A stretch of 64,000 bases of DNA from Acheta domesticus (lineage: Eukaryota; Arthropoda; Insecta; Orthoptera; Gryllidae): positions 54,492,827 to 54,556,826 of the forward strand of contig JAHLJT010003656.1 of assembly GCA_031308135.1 (NCBI GenBank), written 5' to 3'. Made by a program: the position numbers and the translations under genes. Shown here one piece after another: positions 10,400-21,177 of this stretch; the first letter of the stretch is position 1; every line of letters starts with the position of its first letter. The notes below the pieces were generated by a model, which did no database searches, was not told the origin of the DNA, and saw only the letters and a program-made list of their open reading frames with translations.

Positions 10400-11115
10400 A
10401 TAAATTGTGTATCTATGGTGATTTAAGAATCATCACCATTCTCACGGGAACGTCTGACAAGCTACAACTGCTTCAGTTTTATTTGCAAGTAGGACAGTAG
10501 AGATATAAAACACCACTACCTAAAGAAAAATTGGCCTATCGAAACTAGAATACAGCCAGGAAATAAAAATGTCCTTTGTGTGCCTTTGATTGACAACGTA
10601 CAATTGTGCCTGACAATGTACTTGTGCCACCGCTTCAGATCAAGCTGGGAATCATCAAAAATTTCGTGAAGGCACTAGGCAATAACTCGGATGCTTTTCG
10701 GTACCTGTGCAACAAGTTTCCAGAGTGGAGTTATGTGAATGCGGAAGAAAGTGTGTTTATAAGTCCACAAATAAGGAAGGTAATTGCTGGACATCCATTT
10801 CCAAGCCTTATTCAATGATACTGAAAAGAGTGCATGCAGAGCATTCAATTCAGTTGTTGCCAATTTCCTTGGAAATTATAAATCTGCTATGTACGATGTA
10901 AATATTGTGAAGAAGTGCATCCGTGCCTACAAAAAGCTTGGTGTCTACACATCCCTCACAATTCATCTCCTTGACTCGTATCTTAACTTCTTCCCCGAAA
11001 ACCTAGGTTTAGTCAGTGACGAACATGGTTTTCACCAGAAAATCTCGGTGATGGAGTAACGTACCAGGGTCAATAGAGTGCAGAAATGTTATCTAACTAT
11101 TGCTGAACACTTTAG
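10400..11115 (+). pseudogene. Broken copy of an uncharacterised repeated arthropod protein family
   Basis: Pieces in several + frames form one collinear protein. The order is IYGDLRIITIL (about 10413), a Cys block C-F-S-F-I-C-K-stop-D-S-R (about 10469), NWPIETRIQPGNKNVL (about 10530), LVPPLQIKLGIIKNFVKAL (10618), ESVFISPQIRKV (10744), an alpha-helical stretch ending LDSYLNFFPENLGLVSDEHG (to 11023), FHQKISVME, then Y-Q-G-Q-stop-SAEMLSNYC-stop-TL. From memory this matches a protein family found in many near-identical copies in arthropod genomes, suspected to be carried by mobile elements and of unknown function. At three places where the family has Trp the copy has TAG or TGA, and there are several frameshifts. 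Not functional. Confidence 0.7.
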
Positions 11116-11236
11116 CTTGGCATGCCAAATGTTCAGCAGAAACACATATCTACAGCTAAGAAATTCAAACCAAATACTCTTTAGATTAAGTATTTTCAGT
11201 ATGTGTGGATTTTATGTGTGTATTATACTAAATTGA

Positions 11237-11784
11237 TTGCTCGTGATTCCGGGCGAGTCAACTACTGAGGTCATTAGTCCCGTAAGTATCGTGCGTGTTC
11301 TTTCATCGGGAGGTGGCGGTGGTCTTCCCCCGCTGGATGGCGAGATCCGGTGCCGACCTACCGTCAACTAGTGGGGTTTTCCCTCAACCAGGTATCTCCC
11401 ACCAGCGGGGCACCGCCCCAGCCGAGACAAGCTCTAAGCTCCCGACCGGTCTCCCGGCATGTGTGGTTGTGTAGTGCATGTTAGCCCAAGTGTGTGTGTA
11501 AGGGGTGATGATAAGGCAAGGAAGAGGCAGGAAAGATCGTCTAAGATCCGTACCCGTTTGTTAGGGTACTGCTTCGGTATTCGCCTGGTGTTGATCGGAG
11601 AAACCACGGAAAACTACTGAACAGAGCAGCCGGTCGCTAGAATTCTCCTCTATACAGCGACTGAATTCGACATAGCTGACAAGCCAATGTCGCAAATCTT
11701 GTCGCCGTCGGGACTCGAACTTAGGACCTCTCGGTCAGAGGGACTGCTGTGACATAAGTTGGTACACTGAGCCATCTCTCCCGG
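11237..11784 (-). mobile_element. tRNA-derived SINE, full-length copy
   Basis: The minus-sense element begins at 11784 with CCGGGAGAGATGGCTCAG (A-box-like TGGCTCAG). A B-box-like AGTTCGAGTCC follows near 11710-11725. The body is long and ends in TTGACTCGCCCGGAATCACG and a short (AATC)-type tail at 11237. It shares this structure with the copies near 31, 36, 50 and 62 kb. Short matching TAAATT strings flank it, a weak target duplication. Confidence 0.85.
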
Positions 11785-12289
11785 TTGTTAAATTAGTACA
11801 TTTACATAGTTACATTTGTACATTTACAAAATTATATTAGTACATTTACATTATTATGTATCACTTATACTTATAATTAACCATCCAACAGTCATTAACA
11901 TTTCTCTCTCTTGGAGCTCTTTTTTTCTGAAATATTCCGTATAAGAAGCACAAAATCAAAAAGTATTAACTCCCCAATTTATTGCAATTTAGTTTGAAAC
12001 GATCTCTTAATCTATATACTTTCTGAATGTAAGAAATTCTGGATCATTTTTAATTTTATTTAAATAATAAAGAAAATGTAATTAAGACACAAAAGTATTA
12101 AATATTGCCTTATAACCCCTTCAGAAAGGAATCTGCATTGTCTTGAACATACATTTTGATACGTTGGGCCTCATATTTCACAACACTTGCATTTATTCTG
12201 GAATTCCGGAAAGCACACGATTGAGAGTATTGCATTACTCAATCCCGAGAAGTAAACGCTCTGGCATTTGAGAGGCCTAAAGCGGATGT
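11785..12289. other. AT-rich stretch, no gene seen
   Basis: The right flank of the SINE has a short repeated phrase (TTAGTACATTTACA, about 11793-11850). No coding signal. Confidence 0.6.
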
Positions 12290-12545
12290 ACGGTGGCGGT
12301 TGCCAATTGCAGCCTTGGGCTCTGCATCCCCTCATTCCGGTTGGCCGTGCTCCGCAGCGCCATAAACAACCGCCTGGCACACAGCGGCACTGGTGCGTGC
12401 GCGCTCATCATCAGCATGACAATCGCCTGGCCCCCCGCCCCCAACCCCCCGCGGCCAGCACTGCCCCTGGGATTCCCGCTCCACCTGGCCCCCACGCCGC
12501 GCGCACCTCCGACACGACTGCTGCAGGTGCAACCTAGAGCCCCTA
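12290..12545. other. GC/CpG-rich island, function unknown
   Basis: Sharply GC-rich against AT-rich flanks. All frames stay open because of composition, but none looks clearly coding. AG and GT sites that could bound a small exon exist on both strands and do not single one out. It may be a promoter island, an exon or a decayed repeat. Confidence 0.4.
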
Positions 12546-12769
12546 GGATGCATTATCCAAGATCGACTACTTTGTATAGAGCTCAATGTTGTTTGTTTTT
12601 CAATTTTTACTAATTTACTAGTTTTTGATGGTTGGGGTGTAGATAAGTTATTAAATAAATTTATATGAGATGTGCATACATCATATTTATACATATATGA
12701 TGTATTACATTTTTCATATTTTATACATATTCGTTATTTATCATATTTATACATATTCGTACGTTTATA

Positions 12770-12980
12770 TGAAGGCAAGTCAATAAATAAGTCGCAAAAC
12801 ACGTTGGCTGCGACAGCAACCAAAGGACTTCTTTGCAGCTGTCTTTCAAGGATTTCTAATGCGATGGGATAAGTGCGTGAATGTACAGTGTGGTTATGTG
12901 GAAAAGTGGAATAAATGCCAGAAAGTTACTTTATTTTTGCCTTAATTCCGTTTTGCGACTTATTTATTGACTTGCCCTCT
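12770..12980 (+). mobile_element. Internally deleted mariner element
   Basis: Perfect 27-bp terminal inverted repeats at 12774-12800 and 12950-12976 (GGCAAGTCAATAAATAAGTC ...) enclose about 150 bases. Possible TA target dinucleotides are at 12768-12769 and 12981-12982. The interior keeps the C-terminus of a mariner transposase, so this is a deletion derivative of an autonomous mariner and not an unrelated MITE. It could have been moved in trans by a full-length relative. Confidence 0.88.
12826..12945 (+). pseudogene. Mariner transposase, C-terminal 39 residues
   Basis: One open frame reads DFFAAVFQGFLMRWDKCVNV then Q-C-G-Y-V-E-K and ends at TAA 12943-12945. The RWDKCVNV..GYVEK pattern is the usual end of mariner-family transposases (typically ...RW.KC....GDY.E). 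The DDE/D catalytic core is absent, removed by the internal deletion. Confidence 0.8.
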
Positions 12981-14026
12981 TACATATGTACAAACATCAA
13001 TACAAAATACATATTATGTATTGATTCCTTATTAATCAATGTATAATTAAATTATAACTATTACAATGAGAGACGATTCCCTTAGGGGTCCTCTAATCAG
13101 ATTCCAATTTAGAAAATTTTACTTGGAATGAATAAAAGGGCTATTTGTTTTTAATTCGGGACTGATGGTTAGGGTTTTCGCTGAACCTGAACGGCACCAG
13201 GTAGGGGATTCGATTAAAGTTGGAGTAAAAGTTAATGGATAGATACGTAATGTGCTGCGCTGCCGGTTCGAGGTTAAATTCCTCATGGAGTTAGTGGATG
13301 GAAACGAAGTGTGAGGCGTTGGATATTGTTCTAAGGAACTGATTCTGTATTTCTTGAATTTCGTTGATTTCGTTTCTTGAATTTCTTGAGTTTCGTCGTT
13401 TCTATTGATTTTGAAACTCCTCGATTAAATAAACCGACAGGGGGTAGTTCAAGCCCAATGATCGTACATCAGAAAATATTTTAATGCCTGTACATTATAA
13501 TTTTACGTTTTCAATTCTTTCTACATTGACTTCAGTATGATTTTTATTATTATTTAGCACTATGATTTACATTAAAACATTAATTAATTATCGTTTGCTT
13601 TTTTCGATGTGGGACTCACCGAAGTTTGAATGTACTCTAGTTAGCAAGGTAGCTTATCAAATTGTATGTACCAGTTTGCACCATGTCATATTACAAATAT
13701 CTCTTTCCTTCACACTTGAAGATAAGAGAAAACTAAAAGCACACTTATAGATTACTTTTAATTTTATAACTAATGAGTGCAGACTCTGTAATCTATTTTG
13801 ATGGAAACACAAAGCCAAAAAAAATCTGAAATCTCTTGTATTACTCTCAATCCCGATTCAAACACTAAAAGAGTTTCCAAGATAATTTGGAGGTGAGCTA
13901 TAAACGAGCTTCTTCCAGGGATACGAGTGTACAACACGTTAGCGCCTGTGGGTGCAATATTTTATACATGCCCGTATAACAAATTGCCTATACATAAGGC
14001 GACAAACGTTGTAATCCATATCTAAG
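12981..14026. other. AT-rich stretch, no gene seen
   Basis: No coding signal and no repeat recognised, apart from short GTTTCTTGAATTTC-like duplications at about 13345-13400. Confidence 0.55.
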
Positions 14027-14526
14027 ATTTGTAGTTATTACTCGTTCACTTTACATTTGCAGACACCAGAATTAGAAACTAATGTTGTTTTGAAAGTGAA
14101 AGGCCGAACACACAACCGAGAATACACGAATGGTCCCGATGTCAATCAGCATCTGACCAATCAGCTGTCTCCGAAGGCAGCACAAGCGCTACGGACACAG
14201 CTGACGAATTATACCTTTCTGACAGTGAGCTGGAGTCGCGCCCTTAAATGATTGAGGTATTATACAATAAAATATATCACACCACACGCTATTCACAACA
14301 TTCACGTACAATATTTTTATTTCTTCTTTGCACTTATCTACTGCTTAATGGTTATGTTCTTGCCCCGCCGGGGTTCTGTGTGCTGCTCACCGCCATCTAT
14401 ATATCATATTAAAAGGTCAGTATCTACTGCAGACGCGCGTTTCTCATTAGTCGGCGGTGACCTCATGTAAACAGATCGCAGCGCTCGGTCTGCAAATGTA
14501 AAGTGAACGAGTAATAAATTTGTAGT
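14027..14526 (+). mobile_element. Non-autonomous DNA transposon with 29-bp TIRs and 9-bp TSD (Mutator-like candidate)
   Basis: Terminal inverted repeats of 29 bases (14036-14064 and 14488-14516, starting TATTACTCGTTCACTTTACA) are perfect. The flanking direct repeat ATTTGTAGT occurs at 14027-14035 and, after one extra A, at 14518-14526. A 9-bp duplication points to the Mutator/MULE group; a hAT with 8 bp is the alternative. The interior is about 420 bases and not obviously self-complementary. It includes a protein-like frame ending at 14247 followed by AATAAA (14266-14271). Confidence 0.85.
14080..14247 (+). pseudogene. Possible C-terminal coding fragment carried inside the TIR element
   Basis: The frame ending TAA 14245-14247 reads ... 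DQSAVSEGSTSATDTADELY then LSDSELESRP. This acidic, Ser-rich, non-repetitive C-terminus looks like real protein, and AATAAA lies 19 bases past the stop. No ATG opens it; an in-frame TAA is upstream near 14080. It may be the tail of the autonomous element's transposase left by internal deletion, or a captured host exon. Not recognised. Confidence 0.3.
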
Positions 14527-15943
14527 AATGCAACATATCACAATAATAGTAGAAACAATCATACATTTGTAATGAAGTTACATCCAGAACTTGTAAACTC
14601 ATGTTTCCAAACGCTGTGTTTGACGCCATTATGCGCGTAAGACGTTTGTAATAAACCGAATTTTTCACTGCCGGCCCGTCTCAAACTCTTCATACAGAAA
14701 CTGAGGTTCATGGGAATGGTCAAGCCGGGGCCGCAAGAAGCTTAGGTTCATCGCATCATTAAATCAAAGAACCAAGCATCAAAGCAAGAACCAAGGAGAA
14801 GGGGTGGCATTGTGGCCAACAGGGCTCGTGTGGGTCCTGAGGAGGAGTGACTTCTAAAGGCTGTCGGAGAGGGTGTTCGATTACCCTCTAATTAGGAAAT
14901 TTTAGCGCCAGGCGTAAGGTGATATTCTTAAACTCTATTGATCACGTGACTGACGACTTTATACGGTCGTAATGAACAACGTTCAGGAGAGTTTTAGCAA
15001 TCGCGTCATTGCGTTATGCATTGTGAGAAAAGAAGATGTCAAGCGCTGAACAAAGAAATTGAATATTATATAAAAGAGTGTAGGGTAGTGGTGAGATATT
15101 TCAACCACCATAAGAGTCAAGAGTATAACAAATCTACATTATGCATAGAGTTTTAGATTTTGTGGCCTTCCGCGATGAGTATGCAGTTTGAAATTTTGAA
15201 TCAGCTTTTCTTGAGAATGTAGGAAGTCTCTAAAAACAGCGTTCGTTATGAGTATAACCTAACCCAGAGATATGATTTCAAAATTCTTTTTTCGCAATTC
15301 CTTTCCTGTCACCTCTCCAACATTTCCCGATAATTCTTGCCTGCGTCGTGGAGTTGGTAAGGAATAATTGTAACTGCCTCACAGACGAGAGTCGGTTTAT
15401 CAGAATTGGAAAACCTTTTCGGATTTAGGTGGCAATTTTGCCGCTTGTAAGGTGACCGTAGAGACTCCTACAGGCGTGCACTATTTATGAAGGTATAAGA
15501 ACGTACCTTAGGCCTAAGGTAAGACGTTATAACTTCAAGGTACGTCACGTGCCTGTTAGTTCAAAACGCCGCCACCTTACGCAAGGAGTTAAAACTCCCT
15601 ATTGTCACGTTAAATAATAAATTCAGGGTTGTTATTTTAAAAACTTCTTCTGTAGGAAGTTTTGTTCCTTATGCATATTACAATACTCAACCAATTTAAT
15701 TGCACTATTCCCGTATCTTACGATCATATGAAGCTACCATATAGTTCTGTGATTGATGAGATATCTGGTTCGGCTGAAGGAAAGGCAAACAATGCCTCGT
15801 TCTGCGCTTTAGGTTACCTTTATTCTTTGAGTAAATGTTTAGCCGCGGATGATGCTTTAGCCTAAGGGTCAAAGTGTATCAAGGTGACCTTAAAATGAAT
15901 GTTCCTTAAACTTATTCATTAGTCTCTAGACCATTTCCATGGT
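14527..15943. other. No gene; inverted-repeat-like segments
   Basis: A perfect 18-bp palindrome, TACCTTAGGCCTAAGGTA, is at 15504-15521. The phrase GCGTAAGGTG near 14906 recurs inverted near 15573, hinting at a decayed inverted-repeat element between about 14890 and 15600. No coding signal. Confidence 0.4.
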
Positions 15944-16130
15944 TATTACCTCAAACAGCTTACATGCATCCATTCCAGATCGTATTAGCAAACCGATGAT
16001 CTCCTTAAAGCACTCAAATCACAACAGTGGATAAATACAGCACAGACGATTTTCATCCTCAAAAATTGAAAGAAGTGTTCTGAGTCCTCCAATTACCTCC
16101 CCATTGCATGTCTACCAACGAAAACTAAGC
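15944..16130 (+). pseudogene. Reverse transcriptase fragment, R4/Dong clade relic
   Basis: One + frame, interrupted by two stops, reads YYLKQLTCIHSRSY-stop, then LLKALKSQQWINTAQTIFIL, then KKCSESSNYLPIACLPT and K-L-F-T-S. It aligns almost without gaps with the RT of the Dong element in this window (YWIKKLTAIHSH ... PEWLTRGITYLLPK ... KNYRPITCLP ... ITS), covering the region before and including RT motif NYRPI.CLP. It is much older than copies A and B and lies in opposite orientation. No flanking TTA tract is visible. Confidence 0.75.
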
Positions 16131-16149
16131 TCTTCACATCTCAAATGAG

Positions 16150-17219
16150 ATGGCAATAAGTGACCACTCATGCATGGCAAGATGTCACCCACACCCTTAG
16201 TTCTCTTCTCGGTCTCCTTTGTACGGTCTTAGGTTTAGTTTTTGCGTGGCGCTCACACTACGGAAATTGACAATGATTTATCAGAATGTTTTGAATTCTC
16301 CAGACAACATTATCATTCATGACACAAAAGTTACACGAACAGACACAATACAGTGAAGGTGGACAGTTTCAAACGATCTTGAATGCTTAAAGTTGGACAC
16401 ACTTTGCTCGAAAAACATTATGCGTGTACACTCCAAGGCCTCTTGACTACGAAATTGCCGCGGCAAATGAAAAGTTGTCACGTGACCAATCACTTAAGGA
16501 AGAGTGCTTCCGCATGCAAGAGGAACGTCTACGAAATGATATAAATAACACTTTGCATTGTGTTTCAGAGTAAATGTTAGAATCTTCTATGGCGTATAGG
16601 GAGGACAAAAATACACAAGTGACATTTGCCCCTGATAGTCATCTCATCATGCATTGGTGTTTGACGGGTCACATTCTAAGTCCAAGAGATTTCGTGTAGT
16701 ACACTAGTGTCGAATACCAGTACATGGTGAGTTGCCTGCCAATCAGGGGACAATTTAACGACAACAGGTTTGAGTCGGCCTTGGGCACAGTTTTTATCCC
16801 TTGCCTCTCGTGTATGTGTTGTCGCGGAGGGTCTCGCGATCTGCTGACCCCAATTCAGAGGAGCCCGCGAATGTGTTGGTGTCTCGTGTACGGTCGAATA
16901 TGCGTCGGGACGTAAAGGGTAGGCCGCCGTCGGCTGGATAAAAGACATAGGAAAAAAAACTTAGGATGAAATTTCTCACCACATGTTCACAGACAAAAGT
17001 GATCAACATCGATTCCTTACACGCCCTAGAAATTTGCAACAATTATTCTGAGTGAGAAGTCCTGTATAATCTACGAGATCGTGCAAGTATTTTAAGCAAT
17101 CATTTACTGCCAAAGGATTCCGTTATTCCTCATTAATTTGTCCCTTCAGCCACAGGCGGCGCGCGGCAGCTCTTGCTCCGTCGCACGCGCGGGGGGCGTC
17201 GGCTACCGGACAGGGGAAA
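16150..17219. other. No gene supported
   Basis: Moderate GC patches at 16780-16930 and 17150-17215 without a convincing exon. The part just after the RT relic may be further decayed element sequence. Confidence 0.45.
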
Positions 17220-17692
17220 GGCCCATTCACAATGCAAACATAAACATACGCATGGCATTACATAAAAGGTAGGACTACGTCCATAAGATGGCTCATTCAC
17301 AATGCCTTCGCATAAGCATGACGCATAAAACGTTAACTTATAAGCTTCCAAGCTTCTGTGCTTACGCTTATGTGAGAATTAAGAAATTAACAAATCACAG
17401 TAAGTTAATTCAAAATCGAGGATCGAAATAGGATCGAAGTCGATAGATGGAACAAAAGACTGGTTTTCCAAATTGCGTGGTTGATTTTCGGCGGTTTTCT
17501 GCGTTGTTTTGTAGCGTACTATCTGTTTGTCATTTAGTTTTGTTGTAGTATTCATAGTAGTATCATTTAGTTTTAATTTGTATTGAAATTAAAATACCTA
17601 ATCTAACCTAACCCATGGTCGCAAGGCCGGCACTTAAGACATTGTAAATAAACGGCCGGGACGCTTAGCTCGTACAGAACTATTGTGACAGA

Positions 17693-17744
<52 letters not shown>

Positions 17745-17895
17745 TCTCACATCCAATCAATAGTAACTAGAATGACCCACAGACAATAGAAAATCATTGC
17801 TTATGCTTATGTTGGAATGAATACTTCAGTCTATCACGTACGTTAAAGTTTGTCTATGCGTTATGTTTATGTCAAGTTTGCATTGTGAATGGGCC
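17220..17895. mobile_element. Inverted-repeat DNA transposon (MITE-like), family uncertain
   Basis: The left end, GGCCCATTCACAATGCAAAC (17220 on), recurs as its exact reverse complement at 17876-17895. The similarity continues imperfectly inward (ATAAACATA.CGCAT). A second, inner copy of the terminus (GGCTCATTCACAATGCCTTC) lies at about 17290. The interior has no transposase and carries a TA microsatellite. No clear target duplication is seen. Confidence 0.75.
17697..17736. repeat. (AT)n microsatellite
   Basis: About twenty AT units inside the inverted-repeat element at 17220-17895. Confidence 0.95.
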
Positions 17896-19615
17896 TGAAG
17901 CCCGCGCTGCACTCGGGGCGACACAGCAGCGGATGCGCGAGGCGAGGCCACACACAAGACTCGATGAACGAGCATTAAATGTGTGTGCTAGTAGGAATAA
18001 CGGGTATAAGGCAGTACCTCTCCCTTTCCTCATAGAAATTGTGCAGGCGTAAGAAATGGAATTAACAAAAATCAATTATATTTTTCACAACAAACATGTT
18101 TTTCCTGAAAATATTATTTATGTAACTATGAACGTTATTAGTATTGTAAATATTGTTAAAACTTGAAATCTGTGTAGATTACGATAGAGTAGTTTCAAGT
18201 ATTCTTTCTAGGGTCACTGGCTACAAGAGTTATAAATAAATGATTAAAACACGTCCTTTCTGATTTATTATTATTTTTTCACACGCCACTTTTACTTTTT
18301 CAATGTCCTTTACTTTCCCCTTTTTATAACTTTCTCATTCGTAACAATTTCTTCATTCAGCCAGAAACTAAAAAAAAACACTGCTTTACGTCACATTCGT
18401 TACGATCATGGAGACAAAACAGAAGGTTAAAATCTATCAGCATCTAAAGCAAATCTGTAAACGATTTTTTTGGCAATTTATAAGAAACCATCACACGAAA
18501 TCCCCTAAATGTGTTAATGTTGAACAGAGAATTACTCCCTGCATCAAACATTTAAAATTTAAAAAAAGTATAGAAGATGACCGATGAAAATGTATGAAAC
18601 AGATGACTCGATTACACATCGCACATTATACATTCATGACACATTGCTAGTAATGATGCGTCCTCTGCCCTTAAAATAAGATTTTCGCTCCAAAGAGTCA
18701 CGAGATTTTACAGGAAAAGTGATTATTGTGGGTGTTTCCAAGATGCAACGGGGACGTGTGGGCTCATGTGGGGCGGGCGATTGACACCGGGACCCAACTT
18801 ATCTTTCATAAGCAGAATTCTACAAAATGAAACTCTTCTGAACATTCTTTTATATTGTATTGGGGGAGATTTATTTCTTCTAGGGATTTGTAGCATGTTT
18901 GACTAGGTAAGAACAGTAATAAAAAATCAGGTAAAATTAAATTGAAGAATTGCAGACACAAATAATTTTCAACGATAAAAATAAAGGGACTGACTTCAAT
19001 GAAATTTCATCGCTACGCTTACCAATTGGATTTTTACTCAAGCACAATACCCAGTGTAAACACAATACCGGATTTATTGGCTGCATCGCAGAGTTTGGAG
19101 GGTGACAATTCGAAGTTAGGATGAAGTCGCATTTAAAACAATGATTTACGAAGTGCGTAATGTTTGCACGAATCCCAGTTAGTCAAAGGTTATTCAACAA
19201 AATCAATCATGAGTAATAACCTAATGAACTATACGTTTTGGGACACTTATTTCTTAGAGAATCTTTGTAAATGGAATAGCACATCACACCTACCACTACT
19301 GAAAAATCTTCAAGAACGACAAAATTCCTCTTCTTCATATTCTCACTTCTGTTCGGACTCGCTCATTGTCTCCATTTGAGAGTAAACCCATCACCTCTTT
19401 CTCATTGCATGATCCACTAGGAAGTAGCATTCGTATGCCCATACGCGTACGCAGAGGCTGTAGAACATAGGCGTGGGTATTACTTCAATGGAATGATACG
19501 TTTCTATCGGCTACAAATCTACTCACAGAAAATTAAACAATATACCATCCTTTTCAGAACATACAGGAACATGACTTGTAAGATATTAGTAATAGTGGCA
19601 TTATTAATATTTGTA
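17896..19615. other. No gene supported
   Basis: AT-rich. The short + frame at 19164-19379 has no recognisable features. A T/C-rich patch is at 18280-18360. Confidence 0.5.
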
Positions 19616-19617
19616 AT

Positions 19618-19860
19618 TACAGTAAACTCCCGTGAGAACGAACTCGATTCGATTGAAACTCATTTCGCCCCAACTCGAACAAAATGTGGGTCTTCGCAAA
19701 GAAATACACTAAATACACGTAGTACTATGGATACATACTCTAAAACTGAGCAAACGCTCACCTCGATTAAGGGTCGCCTCGCCGTTATTTCGGTGGATCA
19801 ATTGATTTTTCCACAAAACACATGCTCCTTTAAGCGGTCATCTGCCTAAATGTCTAGACA
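19618..19860 (+). mobile_element. Candidate Tigger/pogo-like terminal fragment
   Basis: TA followed by CAGTAAACTCCCGTGAGAAC (from about 19620) and GAACTCGATTCGATTGAAAC resembles the 5' ends of Tigger/pogo elements (CAGTAAAC.C.CGTTATAACGAACTCG pattern, TA target). No matching inverted end was found within the next 250 bases, so it would be a broken element. Confidence 0.3.
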
Positions 19861-20285
19861 TATTTCGAAGATTGACTTTTATTAAGTTGTCACTTCAAAT
19901 TTGGAACCGTTTGAAGCGCAAAAATGGTGGAGATTACTGTTTATTCAATATCCTCCTACGACGGGATGTATTGTCAGATTACTTCTATTAATAACATCTA
20001 GCGTCTCTTATATCAAAGGATATTATTTTCTGTTTTAAATAACAACAAACGATTTTAATAGATATTACTTAACAAAATAACAATGCTTTCGTTTGTCCCA
20101 TTTCACAATATTCCTGTGGTATGCTAACTCGTACTTCCCTTCTGTTGGAACCTGCTAAGAACTCGTCATGCACGCTGCGTGCTCTAATCCAATCTAAAGA
20201 TCATTTGCTGACTCTTTTGACAAATGGCTCTCCTATAAAGATTTTTTTATTTAAAGTCGCATAAACTTCTGTGTCATTAGCGACC
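19861..20285. other. AT-rich, no gene seen
   Basis: No coding signal or repeat structure recognised. Confidence 0.5.
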
Positions 20286-20289
20286 ACGA

Positions 20290-20460
20290 TTGGATTTTAA
20301 AGTAATGGTATCTATGAGGATGAAACGATTTGTGATGATAGAGGGTGAAAGGACGAACACAAATATAACCATGCCCGAGGCGGGACTCGAGCCCGCGACC
20401 CTTCGGTCCGAGATTGCCATGTCGCTACTGACTTAGCAATCTCGGCCACCAGGCCGGCTC
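20290..20460 (-). mobile_element. Second tRNA-derived SINE family, one copy
   Basis: The minus strand from 20460 reads GCCGGCCTGGTGGCCGAGAT (A-box TGGCCGAG) and later GCGGG-CTCGAGT-CCCGC, a perfect 5-bp T-arm with B-box-like loop (about 20380-20400). It is followed by an unrelated tail. The long middle segment and TGGCCGAG start resemble a Leu/Ser-type tRNA with a long variable arm, but the acceptor stem does not pair fully, so this is a SINE head and not a working tRNA. Confidence 0.6.
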
Positions 20461-20895
20461 CTGTAAAGTTTCTACGTATGTGAATTGACTCTTCAAGATT
20501 AGTTTGCTTCTTTTATTTGGCAAGAACGGAAAGTGATTTTCTCCACTAAGAGACTGAGCGGCAAGCCAAGGGTGGTTTTTGAGGAGGAAAATGTTCCCAG
20601 ATACCTTCTTTAAATTGCTTTTCCATTTAAGGTAATAAAAATATTAAAAAGAACATGTTTCATTTCACAGCAATTAGCACAGTTAAATTTGATTTACGAC
20701 TTCCAATAACCTCAAAGCTTTAATTAAGAGACCGTCTCTCTAAAATGTCCATTTTTTGTCGAAACAATTTTTGTGGCCGCTGAAGTCAACCTTCACAAAA
20801 TAAAAGTCAGACAATTATTTATAACACGTACCGATTATTTCGGTCCCTTGAAATTCGGGTTAACGAGAATTTGCTGTAGCTTATTAGTCAGCGTT
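20461..20895. other. AT-rich stretch without recognised features
   Basis: No coding signal. Flank of the tRNA-like SINE. Confidence 0.5.
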
Positions 20896-21177
20896 GCCAT
20901 CCTTATCACAATCATCTCTTCATCGGCCTCGCCCTCCCCACACCCTTCGCCTGTCGCCCAAACACACCATAGCCGTCATGGTCGCCATGGCCGTCTTGCC
21001 ACATCTCCCCCCTCCCATTCATCGCGCTCCGCCCACTTCTTCCGCTCTTTCCGCTACGCCCAATACTTCTGCCAGGCCAGTCTCTTCGCTCCCCTCCTCC
21101 CGCTCCATCTGCTCCTTTTGCTTCTTCCGTTGCTTTCACTCATTCTACTCGGTTGCTCTCGCTCATTCTACTCGGTT
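20896..21177. other. Pyrimidine-rich (C/T) tract
   Basis: Strand-asymmetric CT-rich sequence. Long frames across it are compositional. It abuts the 3' tail of a SINE. Confidence 0.5.

Noticed and set aside
20371..20460. A functional tRNA gene
   Set aside because: The T-arm is good but the acceptor stem does not pair fully and no clear anticodon arm forms, so it was called a SINE head.
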